In this document: positions 35,362-44,312 of the stretch, one piece after another | Numbering within the stretch: the stretch's first letter is position 1 | Layout of the letters: each line of letters begins with the position of its first letter | NCBI GenBank assembly: GCA_045648985.1 | Contig: JAZROZ010000037.1 | Coordinates: 1-64,000, forward strand | Source: SIG437 sp045648985 | GTDB taxonomy: Bacteria; Bacillota; Clostridia; UBA1381; UBA9506 | Direction of reading: 5' to 3' | DNA: 64,000 nucleotides | Notes under the pieces: generated by a model | Seen by the model: only the letters and a program-made list of their open reading frames with translations | Database searches by the model: none | What the model was told of the DNA's origin: nothing | Program-made: the position numbers and the translations under genes

Positions 35362-36726
35362 ATGAGTAAATCAAAACACGAAATAGATATGACTAAGGGC
35401 TCGATTTTTAAAAATATTATAAGCTTTGCGGTGCCTTTAATGTTTGCAAATCTTTTCCAGCTTTTTTATCTGGCGGCAGATTTGATTGTTGTAAGCAGAT
35501 GGTCAGGAAATGATGCGATGGCATCAGTTGGGGCAACAAACCCGTTAACAAACCTTTTAGTTAATGTTTTTATAGGAATATCACTTGGTGGCGGTGTTTT
35601 AGTTTCCCAAAGATTTGGTTCGGGTGATAGAGAGGGATTATCAAGAGCAGTACACACTTCTATGTTTGTGGCCGTCATAGCAGGTTTTATTGGTGCAATA
35701 ATAGGCTTTGCTTTTGCAAGACCTTTTTTAGTACTTATGGACACACCTGAAGGCACTGTTTTGGAAGGCGCAGTAGTTTATATGAGAATTATATTCTTAA
35801 GTGTGCCTGCATTTATAATATATAACTTTGGCGCAGCGATACTAAGAGCAGTGGGGGACACTAAAAGACCGCTTTATGTATTGGCACTTGCCGGAGTTGT
35901 AAATATAATACTTAATATGATTTTGGTTATAGTTTTTCATATGGGAGTAGTGGGCGTTGGTATAGCAACCCTTACGGCAAATTATTTATCAATGATTATG
36001 GTTGTTTATGCACTTGTAAAAACAGACGGAGCATATAAATTTTGCATAAAAGAAATGAAAATTTATAAAGGGGAATTCAAGGAAATTTTAAGAATAGGAG
36101 TTCCTGCAGGGATTCAAAGTTCAGTTTTCAGCATAGCAAATGCCGTGATTCAGTCAAGTGTGAACTTATTTGGTGCTGCGGCTGTTGCAGGATGTGCTGC
36201 CGCAGGAAGTATAGAAGGCTTTATATATACGGCGATGAATTCATTTTATCAGGCCACGGTAACGGCAGTGAGCCAGAACTATGGTGCCAAAAATGAAAAA
36301 CGAATAAATAAAACTATCTGTATTTCACTTTCAAGTGTCACAGTTGTGGGCACAGTTTTAGGCCTTTTGGTTACCGCTTTCTCAAAACAGCTTTTGGGAG
36401 TCTATATTAAAGATGCTCCCGAAGCACTTAATTATGGAATGCAGAGAGTAATGATAATGTGTATTCCTTATTTCCTGTGTGGAATTATGGATGTTTTATC
36501 AGGTATCTTAAGAGGATTGGGCTATTCATCAACAACTGCCGTCAACTCTATGGTTGGTGCCTGTGGTTTGAGATTAATATGGATTTTTGCGATACTTCCG
36601 CTTAACAGGACTCCCCAGATGCTTTTCTTCTGCTGGCCTATATCATGGCTTGCCGTTATAGTATTACATACAGCTTCTTTATTAATTGTTAAGAAAAAAG
36701 CTATACAGAAAATGTATGAGATATAG
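35362..36726 (+). CDS. MATE-family multidrug/toxin efflux transporter
   Basis: A 454-residue membrane protein with twelve predicted spans in two homologous halves, starting IISFAVPLMFANLFQLFY and with the second half from about residue 235 (ILRIGVPAGIQSSVFS). Members use Na+ or H+ gradients to export cationic drugs; Na+ coupling would fit the Na+-type ATP synthase in this window but is not shown. Single gene with its own promoter and terminator. Confidence 0.92.
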   Translation: MSKSKHEIDMTKGSIFKNIISFAVPLMFANLFQLFYLAADLIVVSRWSGNDAMASVGATNPLTNLLVNVFIGISLGGGVLVSQRFGSGDREGLSRAVHTSMFVAVIAGFIGAIIGFAFARPFLVLMDTPEGTVLEGAVVYMRIIFLSVPAFIIYNFGAAILRAVGDTKRPLYVLALAGVVNIILNMILVIVFHMGVVGVGIATLTANYLSMIMVVYALVKTDGAYKFCIKEMKIYKGEFKEILRIGVPAGIQSSVFSIANAVIQSSVNLFGAAAVAGCAAAGSIEGFIYTAMNSFYQATVTAVSQNYGAKNEKRINKTICISLSSVTVVGTVLGLLVTAFSKQLLGVYIKDAPEALNYGMQRVMIMCIPYFLCGIMDVLSGILRGLGYSSTTAVNSMVGACGLRLIWIFAILPLNRTPQMLFFCWPISWLAVIVLHTASLLIVKKKAIQKMYEI

Positions 36727-36732
36727 AAATTT

Positions 36733-36763
36733 AAAAGCTGCTACAATTATGTAGTGGCTTTTT
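36733..36763 (+). terminator. Terminator after the MATE gene
   Basis: AAAAGCTGCTACA / TGTAGTGGCTTTT (one mismatch), with a T tract. Confidence 0.8.
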
Positions 36764-36855
36764 GCTATAAAAATTCTCCTTATTTGTAATATTTATGTAC
36801 AAACAATTATATATTTAGTAATAAGTGTATTTGTATTATAAAAGGAGGATTTAAA

Positions 36856-38334
36856 ATGGAGAGCTATAACATATACTCAGACATTGCGGAAAGGACAAAC
36901 GGCGAAATATATATTGGTGTTGTCGGTCCTGTAAGAACGGGCAAATCTACTTTTATCAAAAAGTTTATGGATTCGCTCGTTATTCCAAATATTGAAAGTG
37001 ATTATGCCAAAGAACGCACTAAAGATGAGCTTCCGCAAAGTGCAAGCGGAAAAACAATAATGACAACAGAACCGAAGTTTATTCCAAATGAAGCGGTGGA
37101 GATTACGTTAGGCGACAGTTCAAAAATGAAAGTGAAAATGATTGACTGCGTAGGATATATTGTAGATGGTGCACTTGGATATATTGAAAATGATGCTCCG
37201 CGAATGGTAACAACACCATGGAATGAAAAGCCTATTGAATTTAAAGAAGCTGCACAAATCGGTACAAAAAAAGTAATTTGTGACCATTCTACAATAGGTC
37301 TTGTAATCACAACAGACGGAAGTATTACAGATATTGAAAGGGCAGACTATGTTCCTGCCGAAAAACAGGTTATAGAAGAGCTTAAAGCGATAGATAAGCC
37401 ATTTGTTGTAATGCTGAACACAAAATATCCCGATAAACCTGAAACAGAGAATCTTCGCGCTTTTTTGGAAGAGGAATACGGAGTTCCTGTAATTTGTACG
37501 GACTGTGCTAATGCTTCAGAAGAAGAAATCAATGAAATCATAAAAGGTGTTTTGTATCAGTTCCCAATACGTGAAATAGGAATAAACATACCTACATGGA
37601 TTGATGCTTTAGATGAAAATCATTGGTTAAAAAGCGGAATATATGACTATATACTCTCTATATCAGATGGGATAAAAAGAATTAATGACCTTAAAATGTT
37701 TGCAAAAAATGCAAAGGAGTATGAGTATATTGATTCAGCCGAAATAGAAGAAGTCGATTTGGGCAAAGGCATAGCAAAAATCAATATTAAAACACCAAAA
37801 TCACTTTTCTATAAGATTGCAAATGAGCTTTCGGGATTTGACGTTGCAAACGATGCAGAGCTTTTAACGATACTTATTGATATGGCACAAATCAAAACGG
37901 ACTATGAAAAGGTTTCGGGGGCTTTGGCTGATGTAGCACGCAAAGGCTATGGCATTGTAACACCAACTATTGATGAACTTTCTTTAGAAGAACCCGAAAT
38001 AGTAAAGCAGGGCAATCGTTTTGGTGTGCGCCTGAGAGCCTCCGCTCCGTCTATACACATGATACGTGCTGACATCGAAACAGAAGTTTCACCAATAGTG
38101 GGAACGGAAAAGCAGTCAGAGGATTTAGTTCACTATCTTTTAAAGGAATTCGAAACAGACCCGAAACAGATATGGCAATCGAATATCTTTGGAAAATCAC
38201 TTCATGAGCTCGTAAATGAAGGTTTACATAATAAGCTTTATCGTATGCCTGATGATGCTCAGCTAAAGCTTCAGGAAACTCTGCAAAAGATTATAAACGA
38301 GGGTAGCGGTGGACTGATTTGTATAATACTTTGA
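36856..38334 (+). CDS. spoIVA: Stage IV sporulation protein A (coat-assembly ATPase)
   Basis: A 492-residue protein matching SpoIVA along its length. It has MESYNIYSDIAERTNG at the start, the Walker A motif GPVRTGKST (residues 25-33), KMIDCVGYIVDGA as the Walker B/switch region and a C-terminus ending GGLICIIL that would contact the outer forespore membrane. SpoIVA hydrolyses ATP to polymerise into the basement layer of the spore coat, anchored by SpoVM. AAAGGAGG precedes the ATG. It is expected to be sigma-E dependent, but I could not find a convincing sigma-E box by eye. Confidence 0.96.
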   Translation: MESYNIYSDIAERTNGEIYIGVVGPVRTGKSTFIKKFMDSLVIPNIESDYAKERTKDELPQSASGKTIMTTEPKFIPNEAVEITLGDSSKMKVKMIDCVGYIVDGALGYIENDAPRMVTTPWNEKPIEFKEAAQIGTKKVICDHSTIGLVITTDGSITDIERADYVPAEKQVIEELKAIDKPFVVMLNTKYPDKPETENLRAFLEEEYGVPVICTDCANASEEEINEIIKGVLYQFPIREIGINIPTWIDALDENHWLKSGIYDYILSISDGIKRINDLKMFAKNAKEYEYIDSAEIEEVDLGKGIAKINIKTPKSLFYKIANELSGFDVANDAELLTILIDMAQIKTDYEKVSGALADVARKGYGIVTPTIDELSLEEPEIVKQGNRFGVRLRASAPSIHMIRADIETEVSPIVGTEKQSEDLVHYLLKEFETDPKQIWQSNIFGKSLHELVNEGLHNKLYRMPDDAQLKLQETLQKIINEGSGGLICIIL

Positions 38335-38360
38335 TATATTGTACTATTTTTAAACAAAAT

Positions 38361-38404
38361 GAGGCGACATAGAGAATTATTCTTTATGTCGCTTCTTTTT
38401 TTTA
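38361..38404 (+). terminator. Terminator after spoIVA
   Basis: GAGGCGACATA / TATGTCGCTTC stem followed by TTTTTTTTT. Confidence 0.88.
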
Positions 38405-38438
38405 TAGTCATAATTTGTAGGTATATACTTTAAGTAGG

Positions 38439-38467
38439 TTGAAAAAGATTGTTTCTGAATATATAAT
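38439..38467 (+). promoter_or_regulatory. Sigma-A promoter of the XRE-SOR-like gene
   Basis: TTGAAA (38439-38444) and TATAAT (38462-38467), 17 bp apart, just before a TAGGAGGTG ribosome binding site. Confidence 0.78.
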
Positions 38468-38488
38468 AATTATAGGAGGTGCGAAAGG

Positions 38489-39160
38489 ATGAATCAATAT
38501 ATTACAGGAGCAGTTATAAAAGAGCTGCGAGAAAAAAACCATTTGACACAGGCAGAGCTTGCCGAGAAATTGAAGGTTTCTGATAAAACTGTTTCAAAAT
38601 GGGAAACAGCAAGAGGTTATCCTGATATTTCATTATTAGAACTGATTGCAAATGTCTTTGAAATATCAATCGCAGAACTCATTTCCGGAAATACAATTCA
38701 TAATGTAAATATATCAGCTAATATGCTGCGTTCGAAGTTTTATGTTTGTCCTGTTTGTGGAAACATTATACATTGTATGGGTGAGGCCGTTATTCATTGT
38801 CATGGTGTATCTTTGGCACCATGTCAGGCTGAAGAAAGTGACGAGCATCATAAAATCTTTGTTGAAAAGGTAGAGGACGATTATTTTGTACGTATTGAAC
38901 ATGATATGACAAAACAACATTATATTTCCTTTGTCGCAGCATTGTCATCAGATAAAATCCAGATGATTAAGCTCTATCCCGAAGGAAACGCAGAAGCAAG
39001 GCTTTCTATCGGCGGTGTGAAAAAGATTGTGTTTTATTGTAATAGGGATGGATTATTCTTTATAAACACAATAAAGGGAATCGACGATAGAGAATATTCA
39101 TACGATGATACAAAAGAAAGACAGGAATTGGAACAGACTGCAAAAATGCTGTTTGGATAA
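38489..39160 (+). CDS. XRE regulator fused to a desulfoferrodoxin/superoxide-reductase-like domain
   Basis: Residues 5-65 are an XRE HTH (LTQAELAEKLKVSDKTVSKWE). From about residue 82 the protein resembles desulfoferrodoxin. A Cys-x2-Cys pair (C87, C90) and C104 stand where the rubredoxin-like centre I lies. Centre II ligands follow: H121 (DEHHKIF), H138 and H144 (EHDMTKQHYISF) and C184. The usual CNxHG motif reads CNRDG, so the last histidine ligand is replaced by D187. The domain may be a metal or redox sensor for the HTH part rather than a superoxide reductase. Similar HTH-desulfoferrodoxin proteins exist in Clostridia. The target is unknown. Confidence 0.85.
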   Translation: MNQYITGAVIKELREKNHLTQAELAEKLKVSDKTVSKWETARGYPDISLLELIANVFEISIAELISGNTIHNVNISANMLRSKFYVCPVCGNIIHCMGEAVIHCHGVSLAPCQAEESDEHHKIFVEKVEDDYFVRIEHDMTKQHYISFVAALSSDKIQMIKLYPEGNAEARLSIGGVKKIVFYCNRDGLFFINTIKGIDDREYSYDDTKERQELEQTAKMLFG

Positions 39161-39213
39161 ATGTCAATAGCATGCTGTTTGAAACCATAGAAATTTTGAA
39201 AAAATAATACAAT

Positions 39214-39250
39214 ACGAAAACACCCCAAAGCTGATGTATGCTTTGGGGTG
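39214..39250 (-). terminator. Terminator of the ATP synthase operon
   Basis: CACCCCAAAGC / GCTTTGGGGTG stem with an 8-base loop, followed on the minus strand by TTTTCGT. It lies 24 bases after the epsilon gene. Confidence 0.85.
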
Positions 39251-39274
39251 CATAATTTTGTGCATAAAAAACAA

Positions 39275-39532
39275 TTAAAATTTAAAGCTGGAAGAGAGCA
39301 GTGTTACAGATTCTCTTGATACTGTTAGAAGACCTGACTCTATATTAGCCATTTTAATTTCGCCGTCAGGCATTTCAATAAGGCACTTTCCCGGTTTAAC
39401 AGAAGTGATAAACGGAATATGGTCTTTTAAAATCGCTAAATCACCATCAGCGCCTCTTAGCATTATTCTTATGACATCTCCGTCAAAAATATTGCCATCA
39501 GGTGTCGATATTATTAATCTGTATGTGTTCAT
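39275..39532 (-). CDS. atpC: ATP synthase epsilon subunit, short form
   Basis: An 85-residue protein equal to the N-terminal beta-sandwich of F1 epsilon: YRLIISTPDGNIFDGDV, GDLAILKDHIPFIT and GLLTVSRESVTLLSS. Typical epsilon subunits have about 135 residues, with a C-terminal pair of helices that inhibits ATP hydrolysis. Here the protein stops right after the beta domain, and no frameshifted continuation is visible in the 24 bases before the terminator. The rotor link would be kept but not epsilon-type inhibition. ATGA overlap with atpD. Confidence 0.92.
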   Translation of the reverse strand: MNTYRLIISTPDGNIFDGDVIRIMLRGADGDLAILKDHIPFITSVKPGKCLIEMPDGEIKMANIESGLLTVSRESVTLLSSSFKF

Positions 39533-40929
39533 GCTGATACCTTCTTTGCTTTTTCAACTGCCTCATCAATGGTACCAACAAACAGGAATGCAGATTCAGG
39601 CAAATCATCATGCTTTCCTTCTACAATTTCTTTGAAGCCCCTGATTGTTTCAGAAAGCGGAACATAAGTTCCTTCAATACCTGTAAATTTTTCTGAAACG
39701 TGGAAAGGCTGAGATAAGAATCTTTGTATTTTTCTTGCTCTCTGAACTAATAATTTATCTTCATCGGAAAGCTCATCCATACCCATAATAGCAATGATAT
39801 CCATAAGCTCCTGATAACGTTGAAGTATTCTTTGAACTTCGCGCGCAACATTGTAGTGCTCCTCACCTAAAATATCAGCTGATAAAATACGGCTTGTTGA
39901 TTCAAGTGGGTCAACAGCAGGATAAATACCCTGAGATGCAATGTTTCTTGATAGAACTGTCGTTGCATCGAGGTGTGCAAAAGTAGTTGCAGGAGCAGGG
40001 TCAGTTAAGTCATCAGCAGGTACATAAACTGCCTGTATTGATGTGATAGAGCCTTTTTTTGTTGATGTAATTCTTTCCTGAAGTGTTCCCATTTCGTTAG
40101 CGAGTGTCGGCTGATATCCAACGGCAGACGGCATACGGCCTAAAAGTGCTGAAACCTCAGAGCCTGCCTGTGTAAAGCGGAAAATATTATCAATAAATAA
40201 TAAAACGTCCTGACCTTCTTCGTCACGGAAATATTCAGCCATAGTCAAACCTGAAAGACCAACTCTCATTCTTGCACCGGGTGGCTCGTTCATCTGACCA
40301 TAAACTAAAGTGGTATTTTTAAGTACGCCGGATTCTTTCATTTCATTATACAGGTCATTACCTTCACGTGTACGTTCCCCAACACCTGTGAAAACTGAAA
40401 GACCGCCGTGTTCTTTGGCAATATTATTTATTAACTCCATAATCAAAACGGTTTTACCAACACCTGCGCCTCCGAAAAGACCAATTTTACCGCCCTTTGA
40501 ATAAGGGCAAATAAGGTCAATGACCTTAATACCTGTTTCAAAAACCTCGGTAGAAGTTGAAAGCTCGTCATAGCTTGGAGCTTGTCTGTGAATATCCCAA
40601 CTCTGAGTATTTTCAGGTGATGGAAGATTATCTACAGGTTCACCCAAAACATTAAATATCCTGCCGAGAGTTTCCCTGCCTACAGGTACGCTTATTGCTT
40701 TTTTTGTGTCAGTTACCGGTGTATCTCTTTTAAGTCCGTCTGTTGATGCCATTGCAATACAACGTGCAACATTATCGCCGATATGCTGGGCAACTTCAAC
40801 AGTCAGAGTCTTATCCCCGTTTGGTATTGTTAAAGCATTATATATGGACGGAAGAGAGCCTTCCTCAAAACGAACGTCTACGACAGGACCCATAACCTGC
40901 GAGATGCGGCCCGTAGCTTTCTCTGACAT
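39529..40929 (-). CDS. atpD: ATP synthase F1 beta subunit
   Basis: A 466-residue catalytic subunit. The P-loop is GGAGVGKTVL (about residues 153-162), followed by GERTREGNDLY with the catalytic Glu, FIDNIFRFTQAGSEVSALLG and the C-terminal DELSDEDK segment. It starts with an AAGGAGG site. Order in the operon is alpha-gamma-beta-epsilon, as usual. Confidence 0.97.
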   Translation of the reverse strand: MSEKATGRISQVMGPVVDVRFEEGSLPSIYNALTIPNGDKTLTVEVAQHIGDNVARCIAMASTDGLKRDTPVTDTKKAISVPVGRETLGRIFNVLGEPVDNLPSPENTQSWDIHRQAPSYDELSTSTEVFETGIKVIDLICPYSKGGKIGLFGGAGVGKTVLIMELINNIAKEHGGLSVFTGVGERTREGNDLYNEMKESGVLKNTTLVYGQMNEPPGARMRVGLSGLTMAEYFRDEEGQDVLLFIDNIFRFTQAGSEVSALLGRMPSAVGYQPTLANEMGTLQERITSTKKGSITSIQAVYVPADDLTDPAPATTFAHLDATTVLSRNIASQGIYPAVDPLESTSRILSADILGEEHYNVAREVQRILQRYQELMDIIAIMGMDELSDEDKLLVQRARKIQRFLSQPFHVSEKFTGIEGTYVPLSETIRGFKEIVEGKHDDLPESAFLFVGTIDEAVEKAKKVSA

Positions 40930-40958
40930 TTAAAAACCTCCTTATTACTCCTTTTCGG

Positions 40959-41762
40959 TTATATGCCGCTTCCTGCGACAATTTCTGTAAGCTCCTGAGT
41001 GATTGCGCCCTGACGCGCTCTGTTATACTGCAATTTAAGGTCATCAATCATCTCTTGTGCGTTCTTTCCTGCGGAATCCATAGCAAAGCGTCTGGCTGCA
41101 ACTTCTGATGCAAAGCTTTCTCTTGCTCTTGAAATAAGTATGCCTGATACATATTCACAAACCGCAGTATTTAAAATTGTTATTTCATCAGGCTCAAACA
41201 AAATACTTCTGTTCTTTACAGATTCGTTTTTTATAAGAGGAAGTACCCAATCAATACATGCGTCCTGAGACATCATAGAAACGTACTTTGTGCTTATTAT
41301 ACCGAGTCTGTCATAGATGCCTTCTGCAAACTCATCGCATAGTTTTTTAGCTAAAACATTCGCATCTTCTAAAGAAAAAGATTCTGCAAAATACTTCTCG
41401 CCACTGAAGCGGTCACAGGCTCTTTTTCCTATTGGAATGAACTCACAATCTTCATAGTCTTTGGAGAGTCTGAAAACATTAGCATTATATCCGCCTGCCA
41501 ACCCTCTGTCACCTGCAATTATAACTATTCTTGTTCTTTTTGGCTGACGAGTAGCCATAAAAGGACTTTTTACACATTCTGCAGACTGGGTAAGCAAACT
41601 GACAAGGTTTGTGATTGCTTCTTCATACTGACGACCTTTGCTCATTGCATCTAATGCTTTTCGTATTTTGGAAGATGCAACAAGTCCCATAGCTTTAGTA
41701 AGGTGCAGGGTAGAATCTACACTTTTTATACGATTACGCAAGGATTTAATATCTGCACTCAA
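40959..41762 (-). CDS. atpG: ATP synthase F1 gamma subunit
   Basis: A 267-residue central-stalk subunit, slightly shorter than usual (about 285). The N-terminal helix SADIKSLRNRIKSVDSTLHLTKAM and the C-terminal helix RFAMDSAGKNAQEMIDDL with ARQGAITQELTEIVAG carry the conserved contacts to the beta barrel. It starts at TTG with AGAGGTGAT upstream; no in-frame ATG fits. Confidence 0.95.
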   Translation of the reverse strand: MSADIKSLRNRIKSVDSTLHLTKAMGLVASSKIRKALDAMSKGRQYEEAITNLVSLLTQSAECVKSPFMATRQPKRTRIVIIAGDRGLAGGYNANVFRLSKDYEDCEFIPIGKRACDRFSGEKYFAESFSLEDANVLAKKLCDEFAEGIYDRLGIISTKYVSMMSQDACIDWVLPLIKNESVKNRSILFEPDEITILNTAVCEYVSGILISRARESFASEVAARRFAMDSAGKNAQEMIDDLKLQYNRARQGAITQELTEIVAGSGI

Positions 41763-41768
41763 ATCTTA

Positions 41769-43262
41769 TCACCTCTGCATTTCAAAAAGGGCTTTTTTGA
41801 GTTCTTCTACATCGCTGTCTTCGTAGTAGCCTTCTTCAAAACGAACTAAGAGACTGCTATAATCGTGCTGCAATTTTTCAAACAAGTTTCTTTCATATTC
41901 TTTTACTTTGTTCACAGGCACGTTGTCTAAATATCCGTTAATTACGGCATAAACTATTGCAACCTGACATCCTACTCTGACAGGAGCATTTCTGTTTTGC
42001 TTTAATACTTCAACTATACGTTCTCCAAGAGCTAAACGAGCCTTAGTATCAGCATCTAAGTCACTTCCGAACTGAGCAAAAGCCTGAAGTTCTCTGTATT
42101 GTGAATATAAAAGCTTAAGCTCTCCTGATACCTTTTTCATAGCCTTAAGCTGTGCGGCACCGCCAACACGGCTAACAGAGATACCGGGGTTTATAGCGGG
42201 CATAATACCTGCATGGAAAAGCTCAGTTTCTAAGAATATCTGACCGTCTGTTATTGAAATAACGTTAGTCGGGATATATGCAGAAACGTCGCCTGCCTGA
42301 GTTTCAATGATAGGAAGTGCTGTAATTGAGCCGCCGCCATACTGTGGTGCAACGCAAGCCGCTCTTTCTAATAAACGTGAGTGGAGATAAAAGACATCAC
42401 CTGGATATGCCTCACGTCCTGGTGGACGGCGGATAAGGAGAGATAATGCTCTGTATGCCACTGCATGCTTTGATAAATCATCATATATAATCAGTACATC
42501 TTTTCCTTGCTCACGGAAAAATTCAGCCATAGCACAGCCTGAGTACGGTGCAACATATTGAAGTGGGGCAGACTCAGATGCTGATGCAGAAACAATTATT
42601 GTATATTCCATAGCACCGTTTTTTGTAAGCTCATTTGCAAGCTGTACAACGGATGTACTTTTCTGCCCTATAGCAACGTAAATACAGATTACGTCTGTAT
42701 TTTTCTGGTTAATGATTGTATCTATAGCGATTTCTGTCTTTCCTGTCTGTCGGTCACCAATAATAAGCTCACGCTGACCTCTGCCAATTGGAATCATACT
42801 GTCAATGGCCTTAATACCCGTTTGCAGAGGTACGGAAACACCTTGTCTTTCAATAATGCCGGGAGCTTCCGATTCGATGGGACGCACATCAGTTGATAAA
42901 ATAGGACCTTTCCCGTCTATGGGATTACCCAATGCATCTACAACGCGACCTAAAAAAGCTTCACCAACAGGAACAGATAAAACCTTTCCCGTTCTTTTTA
43001 CAACTGTGCCCTCACGGATAGCATTTGAATCTGACAAAAGAGCGACAGAAACAGTTTCATCCTCTAAGTTCTGTGCCATGCCAAAGCTACCATCTTCAAA
43101 CTCCAAAAGCTCAGACGCCATACATTCCCTAAGGCCGTAAACTCTTGCGATGCCATCTCCGACTAATATTACAGTGCCCGTTTCACGCATTTCGGTACGC
43201 GAATTATAATTTTTAATTTGTTCTTTTATGATACTTGAAATTTCTTCAGCTTTTGTACTCAT
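41769..43262 (-). CDS. atpA: ATP synthase F1 alpha subunit
   Basis: A 497-residue non-catalytic nucleotide-binding subunit. The P-loop is GDRQTGKTEI (about residues 169-178) and the arginine finger lies in NPGISVSRVGGAAQ. Its start overlaps the stop of atpH in an ATGA. Confidence 0.97.
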   Translation of the reverse strand: MSTKAEEISSIIKEQIKNYNSRTEMRETGTVILVGDGIARVYGLRECMASELLEFEDGSFGMAQNLEDETVSVALLSDSNAIREGTVVKRTGKVLSVPVGEAFLGRVVDALGNPIDGKGPILSTDVRPIESEAPGIIERQGVSVPLQTGIKAIDSMIPIGRGQRELIIGDRQTGKTEIAIDTIINQKNTDVICIYVAIGQKSTSVVQLANELTKNGAMEYTIIVSASASESAPLQYVAPYSGCAMAEFFREQGKDVLIIYDDLSKHAVAYRALSLLIRRPPGREAYPGDVFYLHSRLLERAACVAPQYGGGSITALPIIETQAGDVSAYIPTNVISITDGQIFLETELFHAGIMPAINPGISVSRVGGAAQLKAMKKVSGELKLLYSQYRELQAFAQFGSDLDADTKARLALGERIVEVLKQNRNAPVRVGCQVAIVYAVINGYLDNVPVNKVKEYERNLFEKLQHDYSSLLVRFEEGYYEDSDVEELKKALFEMQR

Positions 43263-43786
43263 CTGCTTATCACATCCTTTACCTTATGCAGATGGTGCTT
43301 TATGCTTCCGTCGATGACTTTTCCGTCAAGCTCGACTATCATACCGCCCATCAGTGATTTGTCAACAGAACATTCTAAAATAACAGAACGCCCGCTTATT
43401 TTTTCAAGTTTTTCTTGAAGTTTTACTTTTTCTTCTTCTGTAAGTTCTAAAGCACTTTTAACATATGCGATTGTTTTCTTTTCATAAAAATCAAGAATTT
43501 TTTTATACTCTTTTATGCAAGCCATCAAACTTGATATATGACCACGCTCACACAAAAGCTTCACAAAAGAGAGAACATACTCAGGCAAAGCTTTAGAAAA
43601 AGCTTCGTCTAAAGCACTAAGCCTTTCATTTATTGGCACCTGAGGACTTGACAGAAAATCAAGATACTCGGGATTATCTGAGATTGCATTATTTACTACA
43701 GAAAGAGCTTTTTCATATTCTTTTTCTTTTGAGTTCTCTTTTGCAAGCATAAAAAGAGCCTGTGAATATTCTTTACTTATTTCCAT
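43259..43786 (-). CDS. atpH: ATP synthase F1 delta subunit
   Basis: A peripheral-stalk subunit of about 175 residues linking b to the top of F1: N-terminal helical domain (EISKEYSQALFMLAKEN; LSSPQVPINERLSALDEAF) and the C-terminal KSLMGGMIVELDGKVIDGSIKHHL signature split across the GG. Several ATG codons stand in a row (43798 to 43786). I prefer 43786, giving MEISKEYSQAL, because AGGTGAT is then about 6 bases upstream. It overlaps atpF by 14 bases. Confidence 0.92.
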   Translation of the reverse strand: MEISKEYSQALFMLAKENSKEKEYEKALSVVNNAISDNPEYLDFLSSPQVPINERLSALDEAFSKALPEYVLSFVKLLCERGHISSLMACIKEYKKILDFYEKKTIAYVKSALELTEEEKVKLQEKLEKISGRSVILECSVDKSLMGGMIVELDGKVIDGSIKHHLHKVKDVISR

Positions 43787-44288
43787 CATCATTATCACCT
43801 ATTTTCTCAATAAAAGAATCAATCAGTGTTCGATGGTCTTGCTCGTTTATTTCGCGAGAAAGCAGTTTCTCTGTTAAAACTGCAGAAACATCCACGATTT
43901 CGCGCTTAATATCCTCTTCTGCCTTTTTACGCTCGAGCTCAGCATCAAGTTCTGCCTGCCTAAGTATAGAATCAGCCTTTTTGTTTGCTTCTTCAATAAT
44001 TTTGTCGCTTCTTTTTAATGCAGTTTCTGATGCCTTAGAAATAATATCGTCTGCTTCAACTCCGGCGTTTTTAAGCTTTTCTTCCCAATTTGCTCTGTTT
44101 TGCTCAGCCTTCACTTGTGCATCTTTGGCAAACTCATATTGCTCATTTATTGTTTGCTCCCTTTTTAAAAGCATATTTTTAACAGGTTTAAAAAGAAAAT
44201 ACTTTATTATCAGAAAAAGTAGTAAAAGATTTAAAAGTGCAATTATAATCTGCCACAAATTGACAGATATGACATCTAGTGTTTGCAT
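43773..44288 (-). CDS. atpF: ATP synthase F0 b subunit
   Basis: A 171-residue peripheral-stalk protein: one N-terminal membrane span (about residues 10-28, LWQIIIALLNLLLLFLIIKY) followed by a long, highly charged coiled coil. SD-like AGGATGTG lies 5 bases upstream of the ATG. Its length and position between the c and delta genes are standard. Confidence 0.94.
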   Translation of the reverse strand: MQTLDVISVNLWQIIIALLNLLLLFLIIKYFLFKPVKNMLLKREQTINEQYEFAKDAQVKAEQNRANWEEKLKNAGVEADDIISKASETALKRSDKIIEEANKKADSILRQAELDAELERKKAEEDIKREIVDVSAVLTEKLLSREINEQDHRTLIDSFIEKIGDNDDGNK

Positions 44289-44312
44289 TGTTTCACATCC
44301 TGACTTTTTCCA

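Noticed and set aside
36780..36855. Possible sigma-E promoter of spoIVA
   Set aside because: Sigma-E control is expected for spoIVA, but no convincing ATA/CATACAAT-like pair with correct spacing could be set by eye.
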